From CAZPWF01 sp964610775 (GTDB taxonomy: Bacteria > Patescibacteriota > Saccharimonadia > Saccharimonadales > JACQNP01): a stretch of 64,000 bases of DNA. The DNA lies in contig CAZSZC010000002.1 in NCBI GenBank assembly GCA_964610775.1, positions 1 to 64,000 on the forward strand. The letters run 5' to 3'. Made by a program: the position numbers and the translations under genes. Below the pieces are notes generated by a model. The model ran no database searches. It was not told the origin of the DNA and worked only from the letters and a program-made list of their open reading frames with translations. Shown one piece after another: positions 46,901 to 55,605 of the stretch; within the stretch, counting starts at the first letter, position 1, and each line of letters starts with the position of its first letter.

Positions 46901-47516
46901 GTTTAAATAATTGTTCGTTAACCCTTACCTGTTCGTCCCACTTTGAGGGATGATCAGGGTGGCCATGATCCTGAACCTCTAAGAAATAACGATCATCAAA
47001 TACTGACCTATACCAACCGGCAACTTCTTTGGCCTTATCATACTGCTCCTGACGTAAAGCGTCGGCAACTTCGCCACCTATACAGCCACTTAAAACGATT
47101 AAACCTTCATTGTATTTTTTAAGTAACTCGTGGTCTATGCGCGGTTTATAGTAAAATCCTCTTAAATTAGCCTCTGTGCTCAATCGCATCAAGTTTTTGT
47201 AGCCCTTGATATTCATAGCTAACAAGATCAAGTGGTAATATACTTTATCTTTGCCAGCATCCTTATCTTCCATAGAACGAGCAGCTACATAGGCTTCGAT
47301 GCCTAGAATCGGCTTCACACCCTCCGACTTAGCCTGTTTATAGAACTCAATAACGCCGGATAAAGTACCGTGGTCAGTTATAGCTACTGACTCCATGCCA
47401 AGTTTTTTTGTATATTCAATCAATGCCGGTATCTTGCTCAAACCATCGAGCAAACTGTAGTGTGTATGATTATGCAGATGAACGTAGTCACTGCTTTTTA
47501 GCATTGTCTTAGTCAC
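43905..47516 (-). CDS. dnaE: DNA polymerase III alpha subunit
   Basis: The replicative polymerase, 1203 residues, with GTG start chosen because AAAGGGG lies 5 nt before it. The PHP domain is intact at the metal motifs (HLHNHTHYSLLDG, AITDHGTL, CDAHYLT), so it could provide proofreading. Polymerase signatures are GPGRGSAAGSIIAYSL near 395, PDIDIDIQDSRRDEV with the catalytic Asp, and the YQEQVMQI region near 700. The C-terminus has an HhH region, an OB domain (about 985-1080) and a final domain. It ends 6 nt from the convergent CAP gene. Confidence 0.97.
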   Translation of the reverse strand: MTKTMLKSSDYVHLHNHTHYSLLDGLSKIPALIEYTKKLGMESVAITDHGTLSGVIEFYKQAKSEGVKPILGIEAYVAARSMEDKDAGKDKVYYHLILLAMNIKGYKNLMRLSTEANLRGFYYKPRIDHELLKKYNEGLIVLSGCIGGEVADALRQEQYDKAKEVAGWYRSVFDDRYFLEVQDHGHPDHPSKWDEQVRVNEQLFKLSEELEVPCVLTCDAHYLTHQDQEAHEVLLCVQTGSFLSDEKRMSLKDMELHLTDPAEIIERWGKSHPEVIKNTSKIAERCDIEIELGKILIPKFEVPKGKTEKTHLEDLVYRGLAWRYGGVEEEKTSKLSISSAKKSIPVHVQDRAKYELGVIDSMGFNGYFLIIQDFINWGKNKGIVFGPGRGSAAGSIIAYSLKITELDPLKYDLLFERFLNPDRISMPDIDIDIQDSRRDEVIQYCVAKYGEDRVANIVTFGKMAARNAVRDVARVLQVPYADADRLAKMIPPPIQGRHIPLVKSLKDDPDLKQEYEHNEQSKKVFDLAVQLEGTIRSHGVHAAGVVIAPDKIVEFVPLEMAQKGVVATQYSMGPIEELGLLKMDFLGLSNLTIIKNALRIIKKVYNQDIDFNAIPLDDDKTFELFQRGDTTGVFQFESAGMKRYLKELKPTVFDDLIAMNALYRPGPMQWIDDFIARKHGEKEISYLHPAMKPALANTYGVIVYQEQVMQISKEMCGFTGGQADTLRKGIGKKIPEVLARFKSEFIEGAVKTVGADRKAMEVFWKQLEAFASYAFPKAHSSCYALIAYWTAYLKANYPAAFMAALMTSDYDDTDRLAIEMNECKHIGIQVLPPDVNESFVEFAVVPETNQIRFGMAAIKNVGTGAVEEVLRAREAGEFSSLEDFFERVSVKQVNRKVLESLIKSGAFDNFNDRSFLLHNLDVLLAYANKEQKQKLSGQTDLFGSVSGESVKTALLLQSPDVSIPEREQLQWERELLGIYLSQHPLQSYEAMLSELTVPISEIKPEHDNKSVTIGGIILESKEITTKNGQKMAFVKVADSFSELELIIFPNIYQQTLGIWERDNIVLVKGKITAKDKEGNLTQEAKLLIDDARELTAEQASAYKPTGKSPKKLVTKKARVMPKKETIQEQLKRIYIRMHSSDDTQQLINLKETITAAPGDTEVVLVLGNDSDRQAIRLPQRTSASDENIALISDIVGSNNVRLN

Positions 47517-47593
47517 ATTACCCCTTTACTACATTTTAATAAATTAGTGCCTTTTGTTCGACACTATTTATTACAACGGTTGAGGAGCTATGC

Positions 47594-48004
47594 TTATTTG
47601 GAGTTTTTTGAGGCGTAAATTTTTAGATGAGAAATTGAGGTTCTTAGATCCTGTACGGCATTATTGAGATCTTCGTCATCGGCCTCACCGTTGTTTAGGG
47701 CACGCACGACTTCGCGTGCTTTATCTTTAGCTATCTGCGCCCTGACTATTGCTTCTTGTAATTCTGCTTTTGCTGCACCACTAAGACTTTTTAGGCGAGA
47801 ATTTGCATCCTTTAGTAACTTGGAAGCGTCGGCCTGTAAGGATTTTATTTTGGCTTCCATCTGTTCTTTTGTAGCAATTGCCGTGTTCTTCAAGTCCTGT
47901 CGTGTTTCTTTGCCACTTTTTGGCGCCGTTAATATACCTGCGACATAGCCAGCTGCGGCCGCTAAAACAACACCTATTGCAACGTTTCTAGTATTCTTTG
48001 ACAT
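47594..48004 (-). CDS. YtxH-family protein
   Basis: A 136-residue protein with the YtxH signature: a short membrane segment (about 8-25), APKSGKETRQDL immediately after, then a long amphipathic helix (30-135) rich in Lys, Ala and Glu, probably coiled coil. YtxH-like proteins are small stress-linked membrane proteins of unknown mechanism. SD GAGGAGA lies upstream; it follows the next gene by 3 nt, forming a two-gene operon. Confidence 0.8.
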   Translation of the reverse strand: MSKNTRNVAIGVVLAAAAGYVAGILTAPKSGKETRQDLKNTAIATKEQMEAKIKSLQADASKLLKDANSRLKSLSGAAKAELQEAIVRAQIAKDKAREVVRALNNGEADDEDLNNAVQDLRTSISHLKIYASKNSK

Positions 48005-48007
48005 AAT

Positions 48008-48250
48008 CTATCTCCTCTTACTTTTAGTTACACTACCAAGGGCATTAACAAGTGATGCCAGTATTCTTATTATGGACATGGACTTTATTGAAGCCTCCAC
48101 AGATTCACTTACTTGCTCAGCTTTTTCTGAAAGTCTGTTAAGGCTTTTTAGTAATCTAATTATTAATACCAAAGAAATGATACCGAGAATCAAAAAAACT
48201 GCCAGCGCACTGGACAAAATAATAACTAAAACCTGCTCTGCCTCGTTCAT
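48008..48250 (-). CDS. Small one-TM protein upstream of ytxH
   Basis: An 80-residue protein with an N-terminal membrane helix (about 6-32) and a following helix that resembles DUF948 (KSLNRLSEKAEQVSESVEASI). DUF948 and YtxH proteins commonly occur side by side. The gene is first in the pair: TATAAT (48262-48257) lies 6 nt before its ATG, a leaderless arrangement. Confidence 0.65.
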   Translation of the reverse strand: MNEAEQVLVIILSSALAVFLILGIISLVLIIRLLKSLNRLSEKAEQVSESVEASIKSMSIIRILASLVNALGSVTKSKRR

Positions 48251-48256
48251 AGTATG

Positions 48257-48262
48257 ATTATA
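48257..48262 (-). promoter_or_regulatory. -10 box of the DUF948-like/ytxH pair, leaderless
   Basis: A consensus TATAAT on the minus strand lies 6 nt upstream of the ATG at 48250. Confidence 0.55.
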
Positions 48263-48277
48263 CCATATTATTGCAAT

Positions 48278-49171
48278 CTACACTATAGAGCGTAGATATG
48301 TAATGAAGTCATCTTTGACATCATCATGCTTTAATGCAAAGTCTACGACGGTTTTCAGGTACTCTAGTTTATTTCCTGTATCATAATATCTGCCATTCTC
48401 GATTTCTAGACCGTACACATTATGGCCATCGTTTATCATCTGTTGAATCGATGGTTGTTGAATAAATTCTTCACCTTCGATTCTAGAATCTTTTGCCTTT
48501 TGTAGATACGTAAATAGTTCAGGCGTAAACACGTAGCCGCTCACACTCGCTAGATTACTTGGAGCATTATCTTTGCCAGGTTTCTCAATAATCTCACTGA
48601 TTTTTATCAACCCCTCTTTAATGGGCTGACCGGCCACAATACCATACCGACTATAATCTTCATCCCTCTCAACAGGAATGCAAGTCAAAACACAGGCACC
48701 TGTCTGTTCATAAACCTCTATCATTTGTTTGAATCGTGATTTAGGCTCGGCAACCACAAAGTCATCGGCAAATGTATAAATAAAAGGTTCATCACCTATT
48801 AGATGCTCGGCGTTCAAGATTGGCATTGCATTGCCGTATGGACCCTTTTGGCGAATATAGGCAAAATTAGCCAAATCGGATATTTTTTTTGTTTGATCAA
48901 GTAGCTCAGTTTTGCCACCCTGCTTCAGGTTTAATCGCAGTTCAGCGCTAATATGATCAAAATGGTCCTCGATTGAACGCTTGTGATAGCCTGTAACTAT
49001 AACAATGTCTTCAATACCTGCATCAACCAATTCTTCAACAATATATTGGATGATTGGCTTATCAACGAGTGGAAGCATTTCCTTTGGCATTGCTTTGGTT
49101 TGGGGCAAGAAACGCGTGCCAAAGCCAGCAGCCGCAATCACAGCTTTTCTAACTGTTTGTGTATTTTTCAT
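48278..49171 (-). CDS. galU: UTP-glucose-1-phosphate uridylyltransferase
   Basis: Makes UDP-glucose for cell-envelope glycans. The 297 residues have the nucleotidyltransferase signature VIAAAGFGTRFLPQTKAMPKEMLPLVDKP, the GalU sugar site segment FVVAEPKSRF region near 150, and VSGYVFTPELF plus GLEIENGRYYDTGNKLEYL. An extended -10 (TGT-TACAAT, 49186-49181) lies 9 nt before the ATG and overlaps a GGAG that could serve as SD if transcription starts further upstream. Divergent from the HD gene. Confidence 0.95.
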   Translation of the reverse strand: MKNTQTVRKAVIAAAGFGTRFLPQTKAMPKEMLPLVDKPIIQYIVEELVDAGIEDIVIVTGYHKRSIEDHFDHISAELRLNLKQGGKTELLDQTKKISDLANFAYIRQKGPYGNAMPILNAEHLIGDEPFIYTFADDFVVAEPKSRFKQMIEVYEQTGACVLTCIPVERDEDYSRYGIVAGQPIKEGLIKISEIIEKPGKDNAPSNLASVSGYVFTPELFTYLQKAKDSRIEGEEFIQQPSIQQMINDGHNVYGLEIENGRYYDTGNKLEYLKTVVDFALKHDDVKDDFITYLRSIV

Positions 49172-49222
49172 AGTTACTCCATTGTAACATCTAACAATAT
49201 TTACGGCAGGCTAAACTTGTAC

Positions 49223-49228
49223 TACAAT
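49223..49228 (+). promoter_or_regulatory. -10 box of the HD-phosphohydrolase gene
   Basis: TACAAT (49223-49228) is 9 nt before the ATG at 49238; TTTACG lies 17 nt upstream (49200-49205). Divergent from the galU promoter at 49181-49186. Confidence 0.5.
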
Positions 49229-49237
49229 GATTTAACT

Positions 49238-49957
49238 ATGAAGTCAAATGTATTGGGTCTCACATTACTAGGTGCAGCTGTTCACGAACGAGTTACGCCA
49301 AAATATACTGATTGGCCATTTCATAACCAACAACACGCTGATCAAGTTACTTTAGATGCAATGAAGCTAGCTAATTTCTGCGAAAAGAATGGTCTGAGCT
49401 CCGATCGTTCTGTAATTCTAGTCGCAGCTCAGTATCATGATGCACTATTCCATGAGCATTCACTCGGTAGTGGATTTTCTAGTGCAGAGCGTCAGTCAGC
49501 GGCAATTGCGATGGAAGAATCATACGATCTAGGTTTTACTGATAGCCAAATTGAGCATGTTGGCGCATGTATTGAAAGTACGGAACGTGGCGTTAGCTGC
49601 CAGTCATTAGAGGCAAAAATTATTCGCCGTGCTGACCTTGCTAACTTAGGCGGTTCACTTGGTGGATTTGTAATTTCTTCGTTCAAACTATATAACGAGC
49701 TACACATGCAAAAAAGATTCCCTGGTGACTGGATTAGCTTAATTCAGGGGTCTAGGGCAAGTTTAGCTGATTATTTATCTGAGGATATTAGTTTCGGTGA
49801 ATTTGATCGCCACCACAATAAATCACTTTGGTTGATTCAGACCGAGAGAAATCTTAGGATATTAGATCGAATTGTAGCCCAGCCAGCTGAAAGCGCAAAC
49901 ACACTACTTAATAAGATTCTGGAACGAGCAAGCTCTATAAACCGAGCTGCTTCTTAA
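49238..49957 (+). CDS. Predicted metal-dependent HD-superfamily phosphohydrolase
   Basis: A 239-residue protein from ATG 49238. It shows the HD-fold metal residues HNQQH at 29-33 and HD at 67-68 in AAQYHDALF, followed by SAERQSAAIA, which recalls the conserved NExxSA block of COG4339-type hydrolases. Downstream Asp in RADLANLGG fits the fourth ligand. Substrate unknown, probably a nucleotide or phosphoester. The last 23 nt overlap the convergent gatB end. Confidence 0.7.
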   Translation: MKSNVLGLTLLGAAVHERVTPKYTDWPFHNQQHADQVTLDAMKLANFCEKNGLSSDRSVILVAAQYHDALFHEHSLGSGFSSAERQSAAIAMEESYDLGFTDSQIEHVGACIESTERGVSCQSLEAKIIRRADLANLGGSLGGFVISSFKLYNELHMQKRFPGDWISLIQGSRASLADYLSEDISFGEFDRHHNKSLWLIQTERNLRILDRIVAQPAESANTLLNKILERASSINRAAS

Positions 49958-51383
49958 TGAGCTGTTGGGCAATACCTGGATTTGCCTTACCTTGACTAGC
50001 CTTCATAACCTGTCCAACTAAGAAACCAATAGCCTTCATTTCACCGTTTTTGACATCTTCAGCAGCTTTAGAGTTTTCAGCCAAAACTCCAGCCACAATC
50101 TTTTCAATTTCAGCTGAATCAGAAACCTGTAGCAAATTATTTTTCTCAGCTATCTCTTCTGGGTCGGTGTTCGAATTAAACATTTCGAGCCAAACTTCTT
50201 TAGTCGCCGATGAACTTAGTTTGTTTTCTGCGACTAGGTTTGAAAGTTTAACTGCATTTTGCCAAGACACTGGCCACGGTGCATCATCTTGTAAATCATC
50301 ACTAATGCTCGCGACATTCACCACCCACAGAGCAACACGACGAGCTGCCTCATCGTTACTATTTTCTCTAATATCTTTTAAGAATCTCCCGGCTCTAGGA
50401 TCAATTAATAGTGTTTCGGCTGTAGCGGTGTCTAGTTTAAGTTCACTATATAACTGTCTGTATACGCTCGGCAGAGTTGGCATATTCTTTTTGACTTCTT
50501 CTATGTAAGATTCATCAATTTCTACAGGTGGGATATCAGGATCAGGGAAATATCGATAATCGTGAGCATCTTCTTTGCTTCGCTGACTAAATGTTTTTTG
50601 ATTCGCATCATCCCAACCACGTGTTTCTTGGATTACCTTTTCACCTCGAATCAGTAATTCTGTTTGCCGCTTTATTTCATATTCGACAGCTTTTTCAACT
50701 GCTCTAAAGCTATTAATATTTTTAGTTTCGGTGCGTAACCCCAGCTTATTGGGGTCATCACTAATACTGACATTAACATCAAAACGCATATTACCATGAT
50801 ATAAATCAACATCAGATACACCAGAATATTTCATGAGCAGCCAAAGTTCATACGCATATGCTCTAGCTTCCTCGGCGCTATGTATATCGGCTTCAGATAC
50901 AATTTCTAGAAGTGGGGTACCTGCACGATTGAGATCAACTAGACTATAGTCTTTACCCATTGGATGAGTACTTTTACCAGCATCCTCCTCAATTTGAACC
51001 CTGTTAATACGGATAGTCCTGTGTTCGCCGTCGACATTAATACTTACTATGCCACCTACGACAATCGGCTGACTCAGTTGGGATATCTGATAACCTTTAG
51101 GTAAATCTGGGTAAAAGTAGTGTTTTCGTTCAAAAACACTGTACTTTTGTGGCTCAACACCGAGAGCAAAAGCTGCTCGAGAAGCATATTCTAAGACCTT
51201 TTCATTTAAGACAGGCAATGCTCCGGGCATGCCTAAACAAATATGGCTAACCAGTGTGTTCGGTTCAGCATTTCTAGCATCATTTGGTACCGCAGCAAAC
51301 AACTTGGTAACAGTCTTTAGCTGAACATGGCATTCAACACCTATGGTGGGTAAATAATCGTTATTTGTTTTTTGTTTGCTCAC
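49935..51383 (-). CDS. gatB: Asp/Glu-tRNA(Asn/Gln) amidotransferase subunit B
   Basis: GatB binds the misacylated tRNA and activates it in the GatCAB complex, needed where AsnRS or GlnRS is absent. The 482 residues start at GTG 51383 with AGGAG upstream, and contain the signature LGMPGALPVLN, YFYPDLPKGYQISQ, DLNRAGTPLLEIVSE and a C-terminal YqeY-like helical domain ending PGIAQQLIKKQLG. The Cys residues that bind zinc in some GatB proteins are mostly absent here. It overlaps the upstream gene by 23 nt. Confidence 0.96.
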   Translation of the reverse strand: MSKQKTNNDYLPTIGVECHVQLKTVTKLFAAVPNDARNAEPNTLVSHICLGMPGALPVLNEKVLEYASRAAFALGVEPQKYSVFERKHYFYPDLPKGYQISQLSQPIVVGGIVSINVDGEHRTIRINRVQIEEDAGKSTHPMGKDYSLVDLNRAGTPLLEIVSEADIHSAEEARAYAYELWLLMKYSGVSDVDLYHGNMRFDVNVSISDDPNKLGLRTETKNINSFRAVEKAVEYEIKRQTELLIRGEKVIQETRGWDDANQKTFSQRSKEDAHDYRYFPDPDIPPVEIDESYIEEVKKNMPTLPSVYRQLYSELKLDTATAETLLIDPRAGRFLKDIRENSNDEAARRVALWVVNVASISDDLQDDAPWPVSWQNAVKLSNLVAENKLSSSATKEVWLEMFNSNTDPEEIAEKNNLLQVSDSAEIEKIVAGVLAENSKAAEDVKNGEMKAIGFLVGQVMKASQGKANPGIAQQLIKKQLGL

Positions 51384-51792
51384 TTTTCAGTGCTCCTACG
51401 TCTCTCAAAGCTTGCCTATAAGCAATAAGTGCTTCTTTAACATCAATCTCTTTAAGCCTGCTAAGCTCTTCGGAGGCAATTTTTTTATAAAGATTATGGG
51501 CAAACCATATGCCGTCATTATCTGTAAAAACCTTTTGCGCCGATACCATTCGTTCTCCCATAGTTTTGCCTTTAAACTTCCGCTTTTTCAAGGCTTTGTC
51601 CAATAGATTGTCGGCTTTGGTAAGAGCTTCAGGCCAAGTCTTCCTGTCTTTACAAAGAGTCTGCAAATCTTTCCATTGCTTTGCGAAATTATCTGACTTT
51701 AGCCTCTTAGGTATCTTTCTATATATAAAAAACAATACCGATACAGCAAGCATGGCTCCACAGGCAATTAATGCAATTAATTCGGGACTCAT
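51361..51792 (-). CDS. One-TM protein inserted between gatA and gatB
   Basis: A 143-residue protein with an N-terminal membrane helix (about 4-23), a basic stretch and a helical cytoplasmic domain with ADNLLDKALKKRKFKGKTMGERM and DNDGIWFAHNLYKKIA. I recall similar short proteins in CPR genomes but know no function. It overlaps gatA by 4 nt (ATGA) and gatB by 23 nt, so it is co-translated with the amidotransferase, although a membrane protein has no known part in GatCAB. Confidence 0.7.
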   Translation of the reverse strand: MSPELIALIACGAMLAVSVLFFIYRKIPKRLKSDNFAKQWKDLQTLCKDRKTWPEALTKADNLLDKALKKRKFKGKTMGERMVSAQKVFTDNDGIWFAHNLYKKIASEELSRLKEIDVKEALIAYRQALRDVGALKSEQTKNK

Positions 51793-53210
51793 GAGACGAT
51801 CTCCTCTGCTTTATTTGCTAGTGCTAGTAATCGACGATCTTGATTGCTGGCCGCCATAAGCTGCAAGCCGACAGGAAGCCCATTGATATTACCGGCTGGT
51901 ATACTTACGGCTGGTATACCCACTAGATTCGCTGCAACAGTCATAATGTCTGTTAAATACATCTGTAAAGGATCTTCATTAGCGCCAATTTCGAAAGCAG
52001 TATTAGGTGCAGTCGGTCCAACCAAAAAGTCGTTAGTCCTAAATGCTTTAGCGAATTCAGATATTAACTTAGTGCGTACCTGCTGAGCCCTACGATAGTA
52101 GGCATCGTAGTATCCGCTACTTAAAACATACGTACCAATCATAATCCTTCTTTTAGCCTCATGACCAAAACCTTCGCTCCGCGACCATAGATAACTTTGC
52201 TCAAGATCCTTAGCCTTTGAGCTTGAATAACCGAAACGCTGTCCATCATAACGACTAAGATTACTACTGACCTCAGCTGGCATTATGACGTAATAGCAAG
52301 CTAGTGCACTTGGAAGCGATGGTAGACTAACTTCTTTTACCTCACAACCAGCCGACTCTAGTTCCTTAATAGCTAGCTCCACTTTAACCTTTACATCGGG
52401 ATCGAGCCCTTCACCGAAATATTCCTTAATGACTCCTATCCGAGTACCTTTAAGTGCAATACCTAGATCAGTGTAGCTGGTCTCCGGCCGTTCTATAGTA
52501 GTCCCATCTAACAAATCACGGCCCGCCATGCAATCAAGAACAAGCGCTGCATCTTCAACACTACGAGTCAAAGGACCAATAACATCAGTACTACTAGCCA
52601 TAGCTACTACGCCAGAACGCGACACCAAGCCATAAGTAGGCTTTAATCCAACCGCACCACAATATGCAGCAGGCAAACGTATCGATCCACCGGTATCAGT
52701 TCCAAGTGCGAATGGTGCCATATCAAGGACTACTGCTGCCGCCGAGCCACCAGATGAACCTCCGGGAACGCGTTGTTTATCATGTGGGTTTTTAGTAACC
52801 ATAAAATCGCTATTCTCTGTACTTGATCCGTGTGCGAAGGCGTCCAAATTAGCCTTAGCTACACATATAGCTCCTTCGGCCTCTAATTTTTCAATTGCTG
52901 TTGCTTGATATGGTGCCTCGAATCCTTTTAGCATATTGCTTGCAGCAGTGGTTTCTGACCCAAATGTAAGGAAGTTATCTTTAGCAATAAAAGGTACGCC
53001 AGCTAACCTACCAACTCTACCATTAGCCTTAATCTTATCATCTATATCTTGAGCGCGCTTTAGTGCTCGCTTTTCGGTAGTAGCGATAACTGCATTGTAT
53101 TCTTTGTGTTTTTCAATAGTATTTAGTGCTTGATTTACCAAAGCAACAGCCGAGTACTCACCAGATTTCACACCATCAGCTATTAAAGCAATAGATTTCC
53201 ATTGACTCAC
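51789..53210 (-). CDS. gatA: Asp/Glu-tRNA(Asn/Gln) amidotransferase subunit A
   Basis: GatA is the amidase that releases ammonia from glutamine. The 473 residues, with GTG start, contain the Ser-cisSer-Lys triad: Lys in FIAKDNFLT near 76, GGSSGGSAAAV near 152 and the nucleophile Ser in GTDTGGSIRLPA near 175. The start shares one base with the gatC stop (TAGTG). Confidence 0.97.
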   Translation of the reverse strand: MSQWKSIALIADGVKSGEYSAVALVNQALNTIEKHKEYNAVIATTEKRALKRAQDIDDKIKANGRVGRLAGVPFIAKDNFLTFGSETTAASNMLKGFEAPYQATAIEKLEAEGAICVAKANLDAFAHGSSTENSDFMVTKNPHDKQRVPGGSSGGSAAAVVLDMAPFALGTDTGGSIRLPAAYCGAVGLKPTYGLVSRSGVVAMASSTDVIGPLTRSVEDAALVLDCMAGRDLLDGTTIERPETSYTDLGIALKGTRIGVIKEYFGEGLDPDVKVKVELAIKELESAGCEVKEVSLPSLPSALACYYVIMPAEVSSNLSRYDGQRFGYSSSKAKDLEQSYLWSRSEGFGHEAKRRIMIGTYVLSSGYYDAYYRRAQQVRTKLISEFAKAFRTNDFLVGPTAPNTAFEIGANEDPLQMYLTDIMTVAANLVGIPAVSIPAGNINGLPVGLQLMAASNQDRRLLALANKAEEIVS

Positions 53211-53500
53211 TACAGCATTCTCCGTACTTTTATATAGCCTTTTTCTGTTCTGGGTACATTCTTTAACAAAGATTCCTTATCAAGACCATAATCAATTACT
53301 TCATCAGGCCTGGTGACGGTATGTAGGCCAGTAACCTGATAAGTTGGCTCTATTCGATCAACGTCTACATTCTGAAGTTGAGTTGCATACTCCAATATAG
53401 CGCTTACTTCCTTCTGAAAGCGCACAATTTCATCTTCACTCAAATGCAAACGGGCTAAACGAGCCAAATTTAATATATCTTCGCGTGTGAGTTTCGCCAT
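53210..53500 (-). CDS. gatC: Asp/Glu-tRNA(Asn/Gln) amidotransferase subunit C
   Basis: GatC stabilises GatA. The 96 residues begin LTREDILNLARLARLHLSEDE, the usual N-terminal helices, and include QNVDVDRIEPTYQV, typical of the family. It is first in gatC-gatA-(TM gene)-gatB. TATAAT (53514-53509) lies 8 nt before the ATG, so the operon mRNA is probably leaderless. Confidence 0.95.
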   Translation of the reverse strand: MAKLTREDILNLARLARLHLSEDEIVRFQKEVSAILEYATQLQNVDVDRIEPTYQVTGLHTVTRPDEVIDYGLDKESLLKNVPRTEKGYIKVRRML

Positions 53501-53508
53501 TTATAATT

Positions 53509-53514
53509 ATTATA
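53509..53514 (-). promoter_or_regulatory. gatCAB -10 box, leaderless
   Basis: Consensus TATAAT on the minus strand, 8 nt before the gatC ATG; no good -35 seen. Confidence 0.5.
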
Positions 53515-53593
53515 CACCGATGTTAAACATTTAAGTTGCAGTTTTTAGAAAAAGTTCTATCATTAAGGTAAGCATTGAAATAGGACACAAACA

Positions 53594-54724
53594 ATGTCAA
53601 ACACCGGGGAACGCGATCCAATAGACTTTATGCCAGACGGCTGGCGTCTACAATTAGTCCCAGAAATAGACAAGACACTACAAACACCCACAGAAGACGA
53701 AGTGGGTGTTTTTGATTTTTATGAGAGAGTCGAGTGGCTAAAAGCCAGTGCTGGTTTCCGTGAAAAGCCCACCCTGCTGTCGCAAGAATCATTTGTTGGT
53801 GGCTACTTAAAAAGATACGGCTTTGTCACCAATCTTGGCTACACCTATGATGCTACGGTTGGCATACCACTTAATCCCGCCACAAATATACCAACTCTTC
53901 AGACGAGCGCATGGGTAACTAGTAGTCACGGACACAACGAACATACATTGAGAAGGTTTGTAGAATCGGGATCACCTTTTATATTCGTTGGGCCAGAGGG
54001 AAGTTATAGACCAAATAGTAAATACCCAATACCAAAAGATGGTATCTCATTAGCAAGCTCAGCCGCAGCAGTACTTAACTTTAGTAAAGAAATATCTTTT
54101 GGCCACCAATACGACTTTGATCCAGCACTTCGTAGCGTGATCGGTGAGTCTAGGGGAGCTATGACTGCTATGGGAATACTGGCTTTGGATAGTGTATTTA
54201 ATCAGGAAGTTATATTTGCCGACCTTACAGCTCCATGTTTCCCGCGTAAAGCCGAAATTCGTGATATTTTAAAACTATCAGGCCACCTAATAAGTGAACC
54301 CAGATCCATACTCAAACTTGCCGGAAAACTAGGTCTATCAAGACTCATTCACTATCCATCAACAATAGATCCACATCCCTACTCTTTGGCGCATCAGATA
54401 GCAATGGGCCCTGCACTTTTCAGTGGCGAAGCGGGGGACTTAGCGAGACTTATATCTAATGATAAGGTGTTACACATAACCTGCTTTGACGACGACTTCG
54501 CATCGATGCCTAAAGTGTGGAAAGATATTTTTGAAAACCATAATGATGTTCGAATTACTTTACTAGAAGGAAGCCATCTAACAATTGCAGATCCTGAAAC
54601 TCTGAAATACCTCGTGGCAAGAAACATGGCATTAAGACAACAGTTAGCATCGAATAGCAATCAAAACATAGATGGTCAAGCTATATTTGATTATGCCCAC
54701 CATATAGTGGACACAATTAGTTAA
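53594..54724 (+). CDS. Alpha/beta-hydrolase-like protein of unknown substrate
   Basis: A 376-residue protein. It has a nucleophile elbow GESRG (Ser186), a candidate acid in CFDDDF (about 299-301) and a candidate His in EGSHLT (His328), in the order and spacing of an alpha/beta-hydrolase triad. Around residue 110 TSSHGHNEH may form the oxyanion strand. No signal peptide. The start has an AGGA about 10 nt upstream, and TATCAT (53558-53563) with TTGCAG 16 nt before it could be the promoter. The end overlaps the convergent metallophosphoesterase by 8 nt. Confidence 0.6.
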   Translation: MSNTGERDPIDFMPDGWRLQLVPEIDKTLQTPTEDEVGVFDFYERVEWLKASAGFREKPTLLSQESFVGGYLKRYGFVTNLGYTYDATVGIPLNPATNIPTLQTSAWVTSSHGHNEHTLRRFVESGSPFIFVGPEGSYRPNSKYPIPKDGISLASSAAAVLNFSKEISFGHQYDFDPALRSVIGESRGAMTAMGILALDSVFNQEVIFADLTAPCFPRKAEIRDILKLSGHLISEPRSILKLAGKLGLSRLIHYPSTIDPHPYSLAHQIAMGPALFSGEAGDLARLISNDKVLHITCFDDDFASMPKVWKDIFENHNDVRITLLEGSHLTIADPETLKYLVARNMALRQQLASNSNQNIDGQAIFDYAHHIVDTIS

Positions 54725-55553
54725 GCCTTACCGAAGCTTGACTGACGTCATTTTGGTCAGGGCCTCTAAACGGCCTCGAATAGCGATCTATTTCACCTCC
54801 ATCAGAAGAAATACGTACCAAATCCCCACTCCATCCTTCCCATACCAAGGCAAAATCAGCATCTTTTTCAGTAGCAAGATATAAGCGCTTGCCGTCGTTT
54901 GAAAATCGACTTTCGAAGTTTTCGAATGGTCGATGAAAGTGGCCATTAATTAATAGTTTATTTAATCCACTTAGTGCAACGTTTTCGTCAACCAAAATTT
55001 CAACATCCTGTATCTGTTCTGGTATATAACTCCCCTCAATATAGTATCGATTATCATTTAGCCGGACATCGTTACGATACTCAAGTTGCTCTCTCTGTGA
55101 CCGCCAATCTTCCGAAGTAACTCCACCATGTATCACAAGCACGTCTTCAGTTTCAAAAAACATATCTGCACCAAGCAAGAGGTCCTTATGGTTATTAGGC
55201 ATCTTGTCAATAAGTCTTAGGGCATTAGCTGGCGAAGCCAAATCAGGGTAAACGCCATAGGAAGACAACACTCTGTCATGAACTCTAGGCCATAACGAAG
55301 CAGCAAAGTCATAACGAACCGATTCATCAGTCTCAAAAGTAGTACCGAGTAGACCCCACTCGTGATTACCAAGAATTAAGAGAGCACCGATATCACAGAC
55401 TGCCTGAATTGCACCTTTTGAGTTATTCCCATCCAGTATATCGCCATCGATTATAAGCCTTTTACTAGACCTGTAGAAATCATCAATGGCATAAAGTAAC
55501 TCTGGTCGTCCATGGTTATCTGAAACTACTACTATCTGATCCAAATTGGTCAT
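54717..55553 (-). CDS. Calcineurin-like metallophosphoesterase
   Basis: A 278-residue phosphoesterase with the full metal motif set: VVSDNHG (DxH), IDGDILDG (GDxxD), LGNHEWG (GNHE), VIHGG and INGHFHRP (GHxH). The substrate is unknown; cytoplasmic. A TATAAC box is about 9 nt before its ATG. Its 3' end overlaps the hydrolase gene. Confidence 0.85.
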   Translation of the reverse strand: MTNLDQIVVVSDNHGRPELLYAIDDFYRSSKRLIIDGDILDGNNSKGAIQAVCDIGALLILGNHEWGLLGTTFETDESVRYDFAASLWPRVHDRVLSSYGVYPDLASPANALRLIDKMPNNHKDLLLGADMFFETEDVLVIHGGVTSEDWRSQREQLEYRNDVRLNDNRYYIEGSYIPEQIQDVEILVDENVALSGLNKLLINGHFHRPFENFESRFSNDGKRLYLATEKDADFALVWEGWSGDLVRISSDGGEIDRYSRPFRGPDQNDVSQASVRLN

Positions 55554-55605
55554 AGCAAATTAGTTATACGCCTTTATTTGCCAAAATTCAATGAATATTT
55601 TTTCA

